The notes below the pieces were generated by a model. The model ran no database searches and had not been told where the DNA came from. It saw only the letters and a program-made list of their open reading frames with translations. 64,000 nt of DNA from Microbacterium sp. UFMG61 (lineage in GTDB: Bacteria; Actinomycetota; Actinomycetes; Actinomycetales; Microbacteriaceae): NCBI RefSeq assembly GCF_015354505.1, contig NZ_JACAFP010000011.1, positions 86,761 through 150,760 on the forward strand. Direction: 5' to 3'. The number at the start of each line of letters is the position of its first letter. The first letter of the stretch is position 1. This document shows, one piece after another, positions 44,552 to 52,753 of the stretch. A program made the position numbers and the translations under genes.

Positions 44552-45499
44552 ATGAGGATCGCGATATACGCTTTCACCGGCGTGACGATGTTCCATCTCT
44601 CCGTGCCGCAGATGGTCTTCGACGAGGTCGCCCGGCTGGGTCTTGGCGAGTGGTCATCCGTCCTCTTCTCCGAGCGGGGCGGATCCATCCGCACCGCCGA
44701 GGGCTATTCGATCGGCGGCATTCAGGCGCTGTCCGCGGTGACGGATGCCGATCTGATCGTCATCCCGTCGTGGGTGGATGACGGGCGCTTGCCGAGTACT
44801 GCTCTTCGCAAAGCCGTCCTCGCCGCGCATGCCGACGGCACCGTCGTCGCCGGCCTCTGCCTTGGCGCGATCGCAGTCGCCGATATCGGCCTTCTTCGAG
44901 ACCGAAGCGCGGTTACGCACTGGCATTCGCTGGGCAATCTCGCCGAGCGGCACCCGGAGATCGACATCGATGCCGATGTGCTCTACATCGATCACGGCGA
45001 TGTTCTGACCTCGGCAGGCACCGCCTCGGGCCTCGACGCATGCCTGCATGTGGTCCGCCAGAGGCTCGGCTCCGACGCGGCGAATCGTGTTGCTCGCAGC
45101 CTGGTGGTTGCACCCCACCGCGAGGGCGGGCAGGCCCAGTACATCGAACGTCCGATCGCGGTTCGCGAGGCGGATGACCCGATCGCGAAAGCACGCACCT
45201 GGGCTCTCGCGCACCTCGATGACGAGCTCACCGTCGAGAGACTCGCCGCCGCCGCGCACATGAGTCGCCGCTCCTTCGTGCGCGCCTTCCGCGATTCAAC
45301 CGGCTCCACCCCCGCTGCGTGGGTCCGATCTCGACGGCTTGATGAAGCACGACGGCTCCTCGAGGTCACGAGCCTCTCGATCGATCAGATCGCGGCATCC
45401 TGCGGATTCGGAAGTCCCATCACGTTGCGTCAGAACTTCATGGCCGCATTCGGCAGCACACCGTCCAGTTACCGCCATCGCTTCGATGCGCGTACTTGA
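44552..45499 (+). CDS. GlxA-type transcriptional regulator (DJ-1/PfpI + AraC HTH)
   Basis: 315 residues. The N-terminal DJ-1/PfpI-like domain (about 1-180) has 'VVAGLCLGAIAVADIGLL', with a Cys at the nucleophile-elbow position, and 'TSAGTASGLDACLHVV'; the C-terminal AraC double HTH (about 210-310) has 'LTVERLAAAAHMSRRSFVRAFRDSTG' and 'CGFGSPITLRQNF'. AGAGGAA precedes the ATG; the frame is open far upstream. It is divergent from the thiol operon and shares the CsoR-type operator, so it may belong to the same response. Confidence 0.84.
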   Translation: MRIAIYAFTGVTMFHLSVPQMVFDEVARLGLGEWSSVLFSERGGSIRTAEGYSIGGIQALSAVTDADLIVIPSWVDDGRLPSTALRKAVLAAHADGTVVAGLCLGAIAVADIGLLRDRSAVTHWHSLGNLAERHPEIDIDADVLYIDHGDVLTSAGTASGLDACLHVVRQRLGSDAANRVARSLVVAPHREGGQAQYIERPIAVREADDPIAKARTWALAHLDDELTVERLAAAAHMSRRSFVRAFRDSTGSTPAAWVRSRRLDEARRLLEVTSLSIDQIAASCGFGSPITLRQNFMAAFGSTPSSYRHRFDART

Positions 45500-45540
45500 G
45501 TCAGCCGTCTCTCCACTTCGCACCTCCGCACACATGCGGG

Positions 45541-46308
45541 TCAACGCATCGGCGCAGTGAGCAGATGCGGCCGCCCGGTGATCGGATGCTCGATGAGTCG
45601 CGAGTCGACGGCGAAGACCTCTCGCGTCAGCTCCGATGTCAGTGTCTCGGACGGGATACCGGCCGCCTTGATGCGCCCCTCATGCATCACGATGATCCGA
45701 TCGGCATGGGCGACCGCGTGATTGAGATCGTGCAGAACGACCACGCGCGTGAGATCGACGGATTCCAGAAGGCTCAGCAGATCGTGCTGCGCCGTGATGT
45801 CGAGGTGGTTCGTTGGCTCGTCGAGCATCAGAACCGGCGCATCCTGAGTAAGAGCCCGCGCGAGGAGCACCCGCTGCCGCTCACCCCCGGAGAGCGTGGC
45901 GTACTTGCGGTCGGCCATGTGCGCGGCCCCGCATCTCACCAGTGCGGCGTCAGCATGGTCGCGGTCAGCTTTCGTCTCACCGCGATACCAGGACTGGTGG
46001 GCATGACGCCCGGTCGCGACGATGTCGCGAACCAGCATGCTGTCATTGCTCGTCTGATGCTGCGTCACCACCGCGCGCAGCTGCGCAGCCCGCCGTGGCG
46101 CGACATCCCAGACGTTCACGCTCCCGATGAGGATGCAGCCGGCATCCGGCTTGAGCGCGCGATACATCGCGCGCAGGAGCGTGGACTTTCCCGAACCGTT
46201 CGGACCGACGATCGCGACGAATTCACCCGAAGCGACCTCGAGCGAGAGTTCCTCGATGAGGCGCGCGCCGCCGACACTGAGGTCGAGGTCCGTGATCGTG
46301 ATCTTCAT
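45541..46308 (-). CDS. Iron-siderophore/haem ABC transporter ATPase (FecE/HmuV type)
   Basis: 255 residues with Walker A 'GPNGSGKSTLLR', signature 'LSGGERQRVLLARAL' and Walker B 'VLMLDEPTNHLD', then H-loop 'VVLHDLNHA'. The FepC/FecE group is specific for iron chelates or B12. GGAGGG precedes the ATG at 46308 and the start overlaps the permease stop (ATGA). Third gene of the MFS-FecCD-FecE operon. Confidence 0.88.
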   Translation of the reverse strand: MKITITDLDLSVGGARLIEELSLEVASGEFVAIVGPNGSGKSTLLRAMYRALKPDAGCILIGSVNVWDVAPRRAAQLRAVVTQHQTSNDSMLVRDIVATGRHAHQSWYRGETKADRDHADAALVRCGAAHMADRKYATLSGGERQRVLLARALTQDAPVLMLDEPTNHLDITAQHDLLSLLESVDLTRVVVLHDLNHAVAHADRIIVMHEGRIKAAGIPSETLTSELTREVFAVDSRLIEHPITGRPHLLTAPMR

Positions 46309-47372
46309 GTGCGGCCCTCCGATGATCTCATCAGCCAGAGGAAGAAGGGTCCTCCCACGAGCGCGGTGAAGATCGTCAGCGGATACTCGTTCGGGCTGCC
46401 CACGGTACGGGCCACCAGGTCGACGGCGATCAGGAAGATCGCCCCCGCGAGCGCGGCAACCGGGAGCAACCGCCGGTAGTCCGCCCCGACGATCATGCGC
46501 ACGGCATGCGGAATGATCAGACCGACGAAGCCGACGCCGCCCGCGACCGCGACGGTCACGGCCGTGAGGAGTGCGGCGACGACGAGGAGTCCGAGTCGGA
46601 AACGGCGCAGATTCACGCCGACCGCCACCGCGTCGTCGTCGCCCAGCGCCAGCGCGTTCAACCCTCGCGCCTGGCTCAGCAGCCAGGCGCCGGCGATGAC
46701 CATGACGACAGTGGGCAGCAGGAGACCGTCCCATCTCGCTCCCGCGACGCTCCCCATCATCCAGAAGAGGATCCCGCGCACCTGCCCTGGCTCGGCCTGC
46801 AGCTGAACGAAGCTGGTTCCCGCCATGGCGACGTATCCCAGCGCGACACCCGAGAGCACGAGTCGCATATCGGTGAAGGAGCCCGATCGCTGGGCGAACG
46901 CGAAGACGAGCACGAGGATGACCAGTGCGCCGACGAACGCCGCCGCCGGAGTGGTGAGTCCGAAGAGCACACCCGAACCGAAGGTCATCACCAGCACCGC
47001 ACCGAGCGACGCTCCTGACGAGACACCGACGATGTACGGATCCGCCAGCGGATTCCGAAGCAGACCCTGCAGAGCTGCGCCGGCCAGTGCAAGCGCGGCC
47101 CCGACGACGCCCGCCATCAGCACCCGCGGGACGCGCAGCTCCCAGACGATCCTCTGATCGATCGAATCGACTGCGCCGGAGTCGCCGGTCACATTCGCCC
47201 ACACCACCCCGATCACGCGATCGATACTGACGTTGACGCTCCCGATGCAGACGGCGACCACTGCAGCGACCAGGATCACGGTAGCCATCACGATCACCCA
47301 CAGCGACAAGGGCACCACTGCGGCGATGCGAGGTCGGCGGCCGCGAACGGGTGCCGTCTCCGAGAGCGTCAC
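46305..47372 (-). CDS. FecCD-family iron-siderophore permease
   Basis: 355 residues, about ten transmembrane helices, with family landmarks 'WELRVPRVLMAGVVGAALALAGAALQGLLRNPLADPYIVGVSSGASLG' and 'GGVGFVGLIIPHAVRMIVGADYRRLLPVAAL' (each described here in parts by positions about 75-125 and 270-300). Only one permease gene is present, so it forms a homodimer. The start is GTG overlapping the MFS stop (GTGA). Confidence 0.88.
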   Translation of the reverse strand: MTLSETAPVRGRRPRIAAVVPLSLWVIVMATVILVAAVVAVCIGSVNVSIDRVIGVVWANVTGDSGAVDSIDQRIVWELRVPRVLMAGVVGAALALAGAALQGLLRNPLADPYIVGVSSGASLGAVLVMTFGSGVLFGLTTPAAAFVGALVILVLVFAFAQRSGSFTDMRLVLSGVALGYVAMAGTSFVQLQAEPGQVRGILFWMMGSVAGARWDGLLLPTVVMVIAGAWLLSQARGLNALALGDDDAVAVGVNLRRFRLGLLVVAALLTAVTVAVAGGVGFVGLIIPHAVRMIVGADYRRLLPVAALAGAIFLIAVDLVARTVGSPNEYPLTIFTALVGGPFFLWLMRSSEGRT

Positions 47373-48850
47373 GGGTGCGAAGGCAGGACGAGCTCTCCGC
47401 CGGCGTCGTCCGCGGGTCTGCGCACGAAGGGGCTGAGAGCGATGGTCGCGAGGGAGATGAGTGCGGCGATCAGGAACGCCGCGCGTGCTCCCGGCGCTCC
47501 TGCCGTGGCGGCCGTGAGACCGTCGCTCTCACCTGCGTGCAGGATCGACGAGTATGTCACCAGCATCACTGCGACTCCGGCCGCACCGCCGACCTGCTGC
47601 AGCGTGTTCAGCACCGCGGTGCCGTGCGAATACAGCGGGCGGGGGAGGGACCCCAGCGAGGCGGAGAACAGCGGGGTGAACGACATCGCGAGCCCGACCG
47701 ACATCACCGCCTGCACGATGATGAGCACCCACCACACCGTGTGCTCACCGACGGTCGAGTAATAGAACAGCGCGGCCGTCACGAGGATCGTGCCGGGGAT
47801 CAGCAGTATGCGGGTGCCGCGTGCATCATAGATGCGCCCCGTGAACGGTCCGAGCAGGCCCATCAGCAGAGAACCGGGCAACAGGACCAGACCCGACTGA
47901 AGCGGATTGAGCCCGGCGACGTTCTGCAGATACTGCGGAAGGAGGGTCAGCGTGCCGAACATCGACAGCGCGAGGATGGTCACGATGATCACCGCGAGAG
48001 TGAAGTTCCCCGAACGGAAGACACGCAGGTCGAGCAGCGCGTCGTCCTTGCGCTGCAGCAGGAGCTGACGCCAGACGAACAGGCCGAGCGACACGCCGCC
48101 GACGAGGAGCGAGAGGATGCCGGCGTTTTCGCCCGATCCGCCCTCGCCACCGAACTGGCTCAGGCCGAACACGAGGCCGCCGAAGCCGAGCGCGGCGAGC
48201 GGAATCGAGAGCACGTCGAGCGGAACCCTGCGGGTCTCGCCGAGGTTCGTCATCCACTTCGCCCCCATGGCGAGCGCGATCAGCGCGATCGGCAGGATGA
48301 TCGCGAACAGTGCACGCCAGTTGGCCAGCTCGAGTACCGCGCCGGCGAGCGTCGGGCCGATCGCGGGAGCGAGCGAGATGACCAGGCCGACACGGCCCAT
48401 CATTCGTCCGCGCGACTGCGGGGGCACGACGTTCATGATGGTCGTCATCAGCAGCGGGATCATCACACCGGTGCCGGCCGCCTGGATCACGCGTCCGACG
48501 AGGAGCATCGTGAAGCCAGGGGCGACAAGCGCCACCAGGGTGCCCAGCGAGAAGGCGATCATCGCGGCGATGAAGACCTGGCGGGTCGTGAACCGCTGCA
48601 GGATGAATCCGGTCGTCGGGATGACAACGGCCATGGTCAGCATGAACGCGCTCGTCAACCACTGCCCCAACTCGGGCGGGATGCCGAGGTCGGTGTTGAG
48701 GTCCGGGATCGCGATCCCCATCGTGGTTTCGTTGAGGATCGAGACGAACGCTGCCACCAGCAGCAGCCAGATCACACGCATGTCAGAGCGCGGGATCATC
48801 CCTGACGTGGCGGCCGGAATCTTGATCGGACCAGTATCGACGGCAGACAT
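47369..48850 (-). CDS. MFS multidrug-type exporter (DHA2, 14 helices)
   Basis: 493 residues, 14 hydrophobic segments as in EmrB/QacA-type DHA2 transporters; motif C-like stretch 'GPTLAGAVLELANWR' (the 'GPxLGG' proton-antiport motif). In front of iron permease genes in one operon it may export a siderophore or another iron-related compound rather than drugs. A strong GGAGG site precedes the ATG. The CTAC-N5-GTAG palindrome at 48973 lies in its promoter. Confidence 0.82.
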   Translation of the reverse strand: MSAVDTGPIKIPAATSGMIPRSDMRVIWLLLVAAFVSILNETTMGIAIPDLNTDLGIPPELGQWLTSAFMLTMAVVIPTTGFILQRFTTRQVFIAAMIAFSLGTLVALVAPGFTMLLVGRVIQAAGTGVMIPLLMTTIMNVVPPQSRGRMMGRVGLVISLAPAIGPTLAGAVLELANWRALFAIILPIALIALAMGAKWMTNLGETRRVPLDVLSIPLAALGFGGLVFGLSQFGGEGGSGENAGILSLLVGGVSLGLFVWRQLLLQRKDDALLDLRVFRSGNFTLAVIIVTILALSMFGTLTLLPQYLQNVAGLNPLQSGLVLLPGSLLMGLLGPFTGRIYDARGTRILLIPGTILVTAALFYYSTVGEHTVWWVLIIVQAVMSVGLAMSFTPLFSASLGSLPRPLYSHGTAVLNTLQQVGGAAGVAVMLVTYSSILHAGESDGLTAATAGAPGARAAFLIAALISLATIALSPFVRRPADDAGGELVLPSHP

Positions 48851-48972
48851 GCGGCCTCCTGGGCCTGGAGAGAATGAGGCGGCGAACGGGAGACCGGGCC
48901 GTCAGGGCAAGGACGAGCGGCTCACGCCTACCGACCGGAGGACGGGATTGGGATGCACGGCTCAGTCGTATT

Positions 48973-48985
48973 CTACGGTACGTAG
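48973..48985. promoter_or_regulatory. BlaI-type palindrome before MFS-FecCD-FecE operon
   Basis: CTAC-GGTAC-GTAG followed by A-GTTAA: the right half matches the full consensus exactly. It lies 123 bp upstream of the MFS start and 43 bp from the copy at 49022. Confidence 0.7.
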
Positions 48986-49021
48986 AGTTAATGGCGGCAT
49001 TCGAGCTTGCCGGGCGGATCT

Positions 49022-49046
49022 TTAACACTACGTATTGTAGAGTTAA
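49022..49046. promoter_or_regulatory. Full BlaI-type palindrome before siderophore-binding protein
   Basis: TTAAC-A-CTAC-GTATT-GTAG-A-GTTAA, a 25-bp palindrome perfect in every arm position. It is 30 bp before the lipoprotein start. This best copy defines the consensus used for the other boxes. Confidence 0.8.
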
Positions 49047-49075
49047 GCCACTTGACACCCAGGAAGGTTCGTCCG

Positions 49076-50173
49076 ATGCACATCACGAAAACCCGAGCTG
49101 CGACCGCGCTCACGTCTCTCGTCGTTCTCAGCGTCCTGGCCGGGTGCGCAGCCGGCCCGTCCGATGCGACCAAGACCGAAGCGCCGACCGTCGACGGAAC
49201 CACCCTGACAGGCGGGAGCACGGAGTATCCCCTCACCATCGACAACTGCGGCTTCGAGCAGACCTTCTCGGAAAGGCCCGAGCGCGTGGTGCTCATGAAC
49301 GGCGCCTCCGTCGCCGAGGTCGAGTCCCTCCTTCTGCTCGGGCTCGACGACACCATCCTCGCGAACATGCAGAACTACGGCATGTCCGATCAGCCGGAAC
49401 TGGTCGCGCAGATCGACGCGCTTCCCACGGGCGATCTGGACATGGCCGGGAGCTTCGAGATCCCGGCCGAGCAGTTACTCGCCCTCAAGCCCGACCTGGT
49501 GATCGCGACAACGTCAGGCGGTTTCGACTCGGCCAACGGCCAGGCATCCCGCGACGAACTCGCTGCCGAAGGCATCAACACGATCGTCAATCCTGCGAAC
49601 TGCGCCATGGGTAAGGAAGACGCTACGGAAGAGGAACTCTCCGCCTTCGACAACGCGACCGTCGAATCGTCGTTCGGGTTCCTCAACCTCGTCGGCAACG
49701 TCTTCGATCGCCAGGCCGAGGCTGAAGCGCTCGTCAGCGAACTCCGTTCTCAGATCGACGCAGTGTCGTCTGCGGTGAAAGGCAAGGAGACGCCGACCGG
49801 CCTCATCGTCTTCCCGAGCATGTCGATGATGACGACCAACGGCATGCCCGCGGTCTTCCTCGGCGGCATCTTCGACGACGTCCTAAACCGGGCCGGTGTC
49901 GTCGGGTCGTTCCAGGACAGCGACCTGACATTCACGTCAACCATTGACGCGGAGCACCTGGCCACGGCAGACGTCGACGTTCTTGTCGTCGGTGGGTTCA
50001 TGCCGGGTGAGGATCTCGACGCCGAAGCCGCCGCGCTCTTCGCTGAGTACCCGCAGTGGGATGCCGCGAAGAACAACAACTACGTCACCGTCTCCGACGG
50101 CGTGTACGTCGGCCCGACGAATGCCGCCGCGATCGAGAAGATCGCGCGCGCAGCGCACCCCGACGCGTTCTGA
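49076..50173 (+). CDS. Iron-siderophore-binding lipoprotein (FepB/FecB type)
   Basis: 365 residues. Signal peptide with lipobox 'VLSVLAGCAA' (Cys at about 23), then the periplasmic-binding fold with long helix: 'ERPERVVLMNGASVAEVESLLLLGLDDTILANMQNYG', 'LKPDLVIATTSG', 'ANGMPAVFLGGIFDDVLNRAGV' are typical of TroA-like metal-chelate receptors. GGAAGG precedes the ATG at 49076. It is divergent from the MFS-FecCD-FecE operon and both have the same palindrome, so together they form one import system. Confidence 0.87.
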   Translation: MHITKTRAATALTSLVVLSVLAGCAAGPSDATKTEAPTVDGTTLTGGSTEYPLTIDNCGFEQTFSERPERVVLMNGASVAEVESLLLLGLDDTILANMQNYGMSDQPELVAQIDALPTGDLDMAGSFEIPAEQLLALKPDLVIATTSGGFDSANGQASRDELAAEGINTIVNPANCAMGKEDATEEELSAFDNATVESSFGFLNLVGNVFDRQAEAEALVSELRSQIDAVSSAVKGKETPTGLIVFPSMSMMTTNGMPAVFLGGIFDDVLNRAGVVGSFQDSDLTFTSTIDAEHLATADVDVLVVGGFMPGEDLDAEAAALFAEYPQWDAAKNNNYVTVSDGVYVGPTNAAAIEKIARAAHPDAF

Positions 50174-50181
50174 ACATACCT

Positions 50182-50219
50182 CGAAGGGTCCGGCGATCAC
50201 ACGATCGCCGGACCCTTCG
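50182..50219. terminator. Hairpin terminator between siderophore-binding and rhodanese genes
   Basis: A perfect 17-bp stem (50182-50198 with 50203-50219) and a 4-nt loop. It follows the lipoprotein stop by 8 bp and faces the convergent rhodanese operon. Confidence 0.85.
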
Positions 50220-50359
50220 GCACTCCGCGATCAGCGCTCCGGCCAGATCGGAAGCGCTCGACCCACGACGACCTTGTCGAGGGCGACGGCGCGCGTGCCA
50301 GCGCGTCGTGAGGAAGGGTTCCATCTCGCGCCAGCGGAGCAGCGACCCATCGTGCAGGC

Positions 50360-50698
50360 TTACTCCCCAGCGATGAGTTCGCCTCCGGCTGCACGCCAGT
50401 CGATGAGGCCCCGGCTCATGTTGACCGCGTCGTAGCCGAGCTCCACGAGCATGTTCGCCGCACCGCTCGACAACATGCCGCCCGTGCAGAACGTGATGAG
50501 CAGCCGGTCCTCGGGCAGTTCATCGGCACGTTCCTCGAGTTGCACCAACGGGATCAGCACCGACCTCGGGATGTGATGCCGCCGCCACTCCTGCGCACGC
50601 CGCACGTCGACGATGAGGGCACCGTTCTCCACGAGCGCCCGCGCCTCCAAAGCGCTGACCGCGCGTGGTCGGCGGAAGAAGTGCCGGGCAGGCGTCAC
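50360..50698 (-). CDS. Single-domain rhodanese
   Basis: 112 residues with the rhodanese fold: 'ALIVDVRRAQEWRRHHIPRSVLIPL' and catalytic C71 in 'ITFCTGGMLSS'. It transfers sulfane sulfur to a thiol acceptor. The start is GTG, overlapping the DUF3817 stop (GTGA); the frame is open upstream but out of family. It is last in the MarR operon. Confidence 0.83.
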   Translation of the reverse strand: MTPARHFFRRPRAVSALEARALVENGALIVDVRRAQEWRRHHIPRSVLIPLVQLEERADELPEDRLLITFCTGGMLSSGAANMLVELGYDAVNMSRGLIDWRAAGGELIAGE

Positions 50699-50958
50699 CG
50701 CCGATTCTCCGTGCGCACGTTGATGAGCGTGAGGAACCCGCCGAGAACAGGGATCAGCGCCATCAGACGAGTCCGCAGCAGAAGATCGCGCCCGAACAGT
50801 GCCGTCACCCCGACTGCGAGGTAAAGCGCACCGTGAATCGGACCGATCGCCGGGGCCACCCCGTCGGCATGCACGAGGAACAGGTTGACAAGCAGAACGG
50901 CGATGCTCAGAAGCTCGAGCACGGAGAGCACGTCGAGGGCGCGCAGCAGGGGTCTCAT
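50695..50958 (-). CDS. DUF3817 membrane protein
   Basis: 87 residues with three hydrophobic helices and the 'GPIHGALYLAVGV' motif typical of DUF3817/MmpS-like small integral membrane proteins. The start overlaps the previous gene (ATGA). Function unknown. Confidence 0.75.
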   Translation of the reverse strand: MRPLLRALDVLSVLELLSIAVLLVNLFLVHADGVAPAIGPIHGALYLAVGVTALFGRDLLLRTRLMALIPVLGGFLTLINVRTENRR

Positions 50959-51395
50959 TCTGCACCCGGCCGAACGATCATGAGCACGACGACAATGACC
51001 CACAGCAGGTTGAAGCCCCCCGCCATCACACGCAGATTCGTGAGTGCACGGCGATCGAGCGCGGAGCCGAGGGCATCACGCTGCGCGGGTACGATCCTCA
51101 GCACGAGCAGGGCGCCCGCGACGGCGGTGAGCACCATCGCGGCGGTGATCCATATCTCGCCGAGCCTTCCCTGCACGGCGGCAAGAGCCAGGCCGACCAG
51201 AGGAACGCTCAGCGCCAGAATGCCGTAGGTGCGCGTGACCCGATGCAGCAGCTTCGCCGCATCGAGCCCGCCTGCTGCAGCATCCGCGGTCGATGCCGAG
51301 AGGGCGAACCGCGGAAAAAGACTCGCGGTGACGGCGACGGGACCGATGAAGAGGATACCCGCGACAACGTGCACGGACAGTAGGACATTTTCCAC
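50955..51395 (-). CDS. DUF2269-like membrane protein
   Basis: 146 residues with four hydrophobic helices; the start 'VHVVAGILFIGPVAVTASLFPRFAL' resembles the DUF2269 type. The start codon is GTG 51395, but AAAGGAG runs straight into it with no spacer, so a later GTG at 51374 is possible. A palindrome covers the region just upstream and the MarR stop. Function unknown. Confidence 0.65.
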   Translation of the reverse strand: MENVLLSVHVVAGILFIGPVAVTASLFPRFALSASTADAAAGGLDAAKLLHRVTRTYGILALSVPLVGLALAAVQGRLGEIWITAAMVLTAVAGALLVLRIVPAQRDALGSALDRRALTNLRVMAGGFNLLWVIVVVLMIVRPGAE

Positions 51396-51396
51396 T

Positions 51397-51415
51397 CCTT
51401 TAGTTTACCTAAAGG
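51397..51415. promoter_or_regulatory. Palindrome spanning MarR stop codon and next start
   Basis: CCTTTAG-TTTAC-CTAAAGG (7+5+7, perfect arms). Read on the minus strand it contains the MarR TAG stop and the AAAGG ribosome binding site of the next gene. It may be a MarR operator controlling the downstream three genes or an RNA hairpin hiding the site. Confidence 0.5.
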
Positions 51416-51834
51416 TTGTCCGTTCCCGCAAACGTCGCGATCATGTGGGCGCGGAGAGCGTCGGTGAGTTGCGGATGCCTTGCAGCGAATATCTCGTCGA
51501 GCACGGCGATCCTCGCCGCGGCATCCTCCAGGAGCTGCCTACCCTGATCGGTGACCTCCAGATGCGAGGCAGCGCCGGCGCGGGCCGTGGCATCGTCGAC
51601 CAATCCGGCATCCTTCAACGCGGCGACCGCGATGTGGGCGCTCGGCGCCGTGATGCGGGACCGGCGTGCCAGCTCGCTGAAGGAGATGCCCGGAGTGACG
51701 CGGATGTGTCCGAGCAGCGCGTATTTTCGCGACGTCAGACCCAGCGGCTTCAACGCGTCAGCAAATGACTCCTGCCAACCCGCAGCGACGGCGAGCAACG
51801 CGATCGTGGGGCTGAAAGGCGGTATCTCGGGCAT
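51409..51834 (-). CDS. MarR-family transcriptional regulator
   Basis: 141 residues with the MarR winged helix: 'LTSRKYALLGHIRVTPGISFSELARRSRITAPSAHIAVAALKDAGLVDD', 'HLEVTDQGRQLLEDA' (about 33-100). It heads a cluster of two membrane proteins and a rhodanese. The ligand is unknown. Confidence 0.84.
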   Translation of the reverse strand: MPEIPPFSPTIALLAVAAGWQESFADALKPLGLTSRKYALLGHIRVTPGISFSELARRSRITAPSAHIAVAALKDAGLVDDATARAGAASHLEVTDQGRQLLEDAAARIAVLDEIFAARHPQLTDALRAHMIATFAGTDNL

Positions 51835-51981
51835 CCGCTCAGGCTACCCGCCCTCCCAGCCCCGATCACAGGCGTCAGAGCTGATCCGACGAGGTTTACC
51901 CACAGCAACGGATCCGACCATCGCCCCGACGCCCATCGACGACGCCGATATCACCCACCCGGTATCGTGACGACGAGGGCG

Positions 51982-52743
51982 CTACGGCTTTCGCTCAGTC
52001 GGGGGTCGGCGACGCTCCCACGCTTCGAGGATGTGATAGCGCATCGCCGCCTCGGCGTGCTCCCTGTCCCCGTCCCGGATGGCATCGAGCACCCGCTCAT
52101 GCTCTTCTAGCGTCGCCTCGAATGCGGCGCGAGTCGCGTTGCGCGTGAACCTCGCGCTCTGCCTGGCACGCGAGTACAAGGTCTTCGTGATGCCCTCAGC
52201 GAGCGGGATGTGCGAGAAGGACATGACAGCGGCGTGGAAGTCCCCGTCCGCGTCCGCAAACTTCTCGACGTCATCGACCGTCGCCCCCATCGCATCAAGC
52301 GCTGCTTCGAGCTCGGCGATCTCGTCGGGTGTTCGTCGTTGCGCGGTCGCGGCGGCCATGGCCCCTTCGAGCGAGCTTCGAACGATTGCCAGGTCATCGA
52401 GCACGCCGAGCGTTGCGTCGTTCTCGAGCATCACCTGAAGGACGACGGGGTCGAGAAGGTTCCAGTGGTCGCGGTGGCGCACTGTCGTGCCGCTCTTGCG
52501 GACGACGGTGATCATGCCTTTTTCTTCGATGCTGCGGATGGCCTCGCGGATGACGGTACGACTGACGCCGAAATGAACGCTGAGTTCCGCTTCGATGGGC
52601 AGCAGCGCCTTCTCCGGCAGCGTGCCTGTGACGATCGCGGTGACGATGTCGTGAACGACCATGACACCCAGACGACCGGCTCGCTCACGAGCGGTTCCAG
52701 GGAATATCTGTTCTGAGCGAGGGGGAGGCAGTGCGTCAGTCAT
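51982..52743 (-). CDS. GntR-family regulator, FadR subgroup
   Basis: 253 residues. N-terminal GntR winged helix (about 25-95: 'LLPIEAELSVHFGVSRTVIREAIRSIEEKGMITV') and C-terminal FCD domain with metal-site residues in 'DFHAAVMSFSH' and 'EEHERVLDAI', 'MRYHI'. It lies 10 bp after the enolase-superfamily gene, at the 3' end of the sugar operon, and probably represses it; ATTAGATCATATGTAAT at 58631-58647 is a candidate site. Confidence 0.86.
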   Translation of the reverse strand: MTDALPPPRSEQIFPGTARERAGRLGVMVVHDIVTAIVTGTLPEKALLPIEAELSVHFGVSRTVIREAIRSIEEKGMITVVRKSGTTVRHRDHWNLLDPVVLQVMLENDATLGVLDDLAIVRSSLEGAMAAATAQRRTPDEIAELEAALDAMGATVDDVEKFADADGDFHAAVMSFSHIPLAEGITKTLYSRARQSARFTRNATRAAFEATLEEHERVLDAIRDGDREHAEAAMRYHILEAWERRRPPTERKP

Positions 52744-52753
52744 CGTGTGCAGT

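Noticed and set aside
46309..47301. Open frame continuing upstream from the FecE-type ATPase
   Set aside because: The extension is an out-of-frame reading of the FecCD permease. The ATPase domain starts at the ATG at 46308, which has its own ribosome binding site.
47351..48805. 484-codon open frame opposite the DHA2 exporter
   Set aside because: Glu/Arg/His-rich product typical of an antisense frame over a membrane protein; no start signal.
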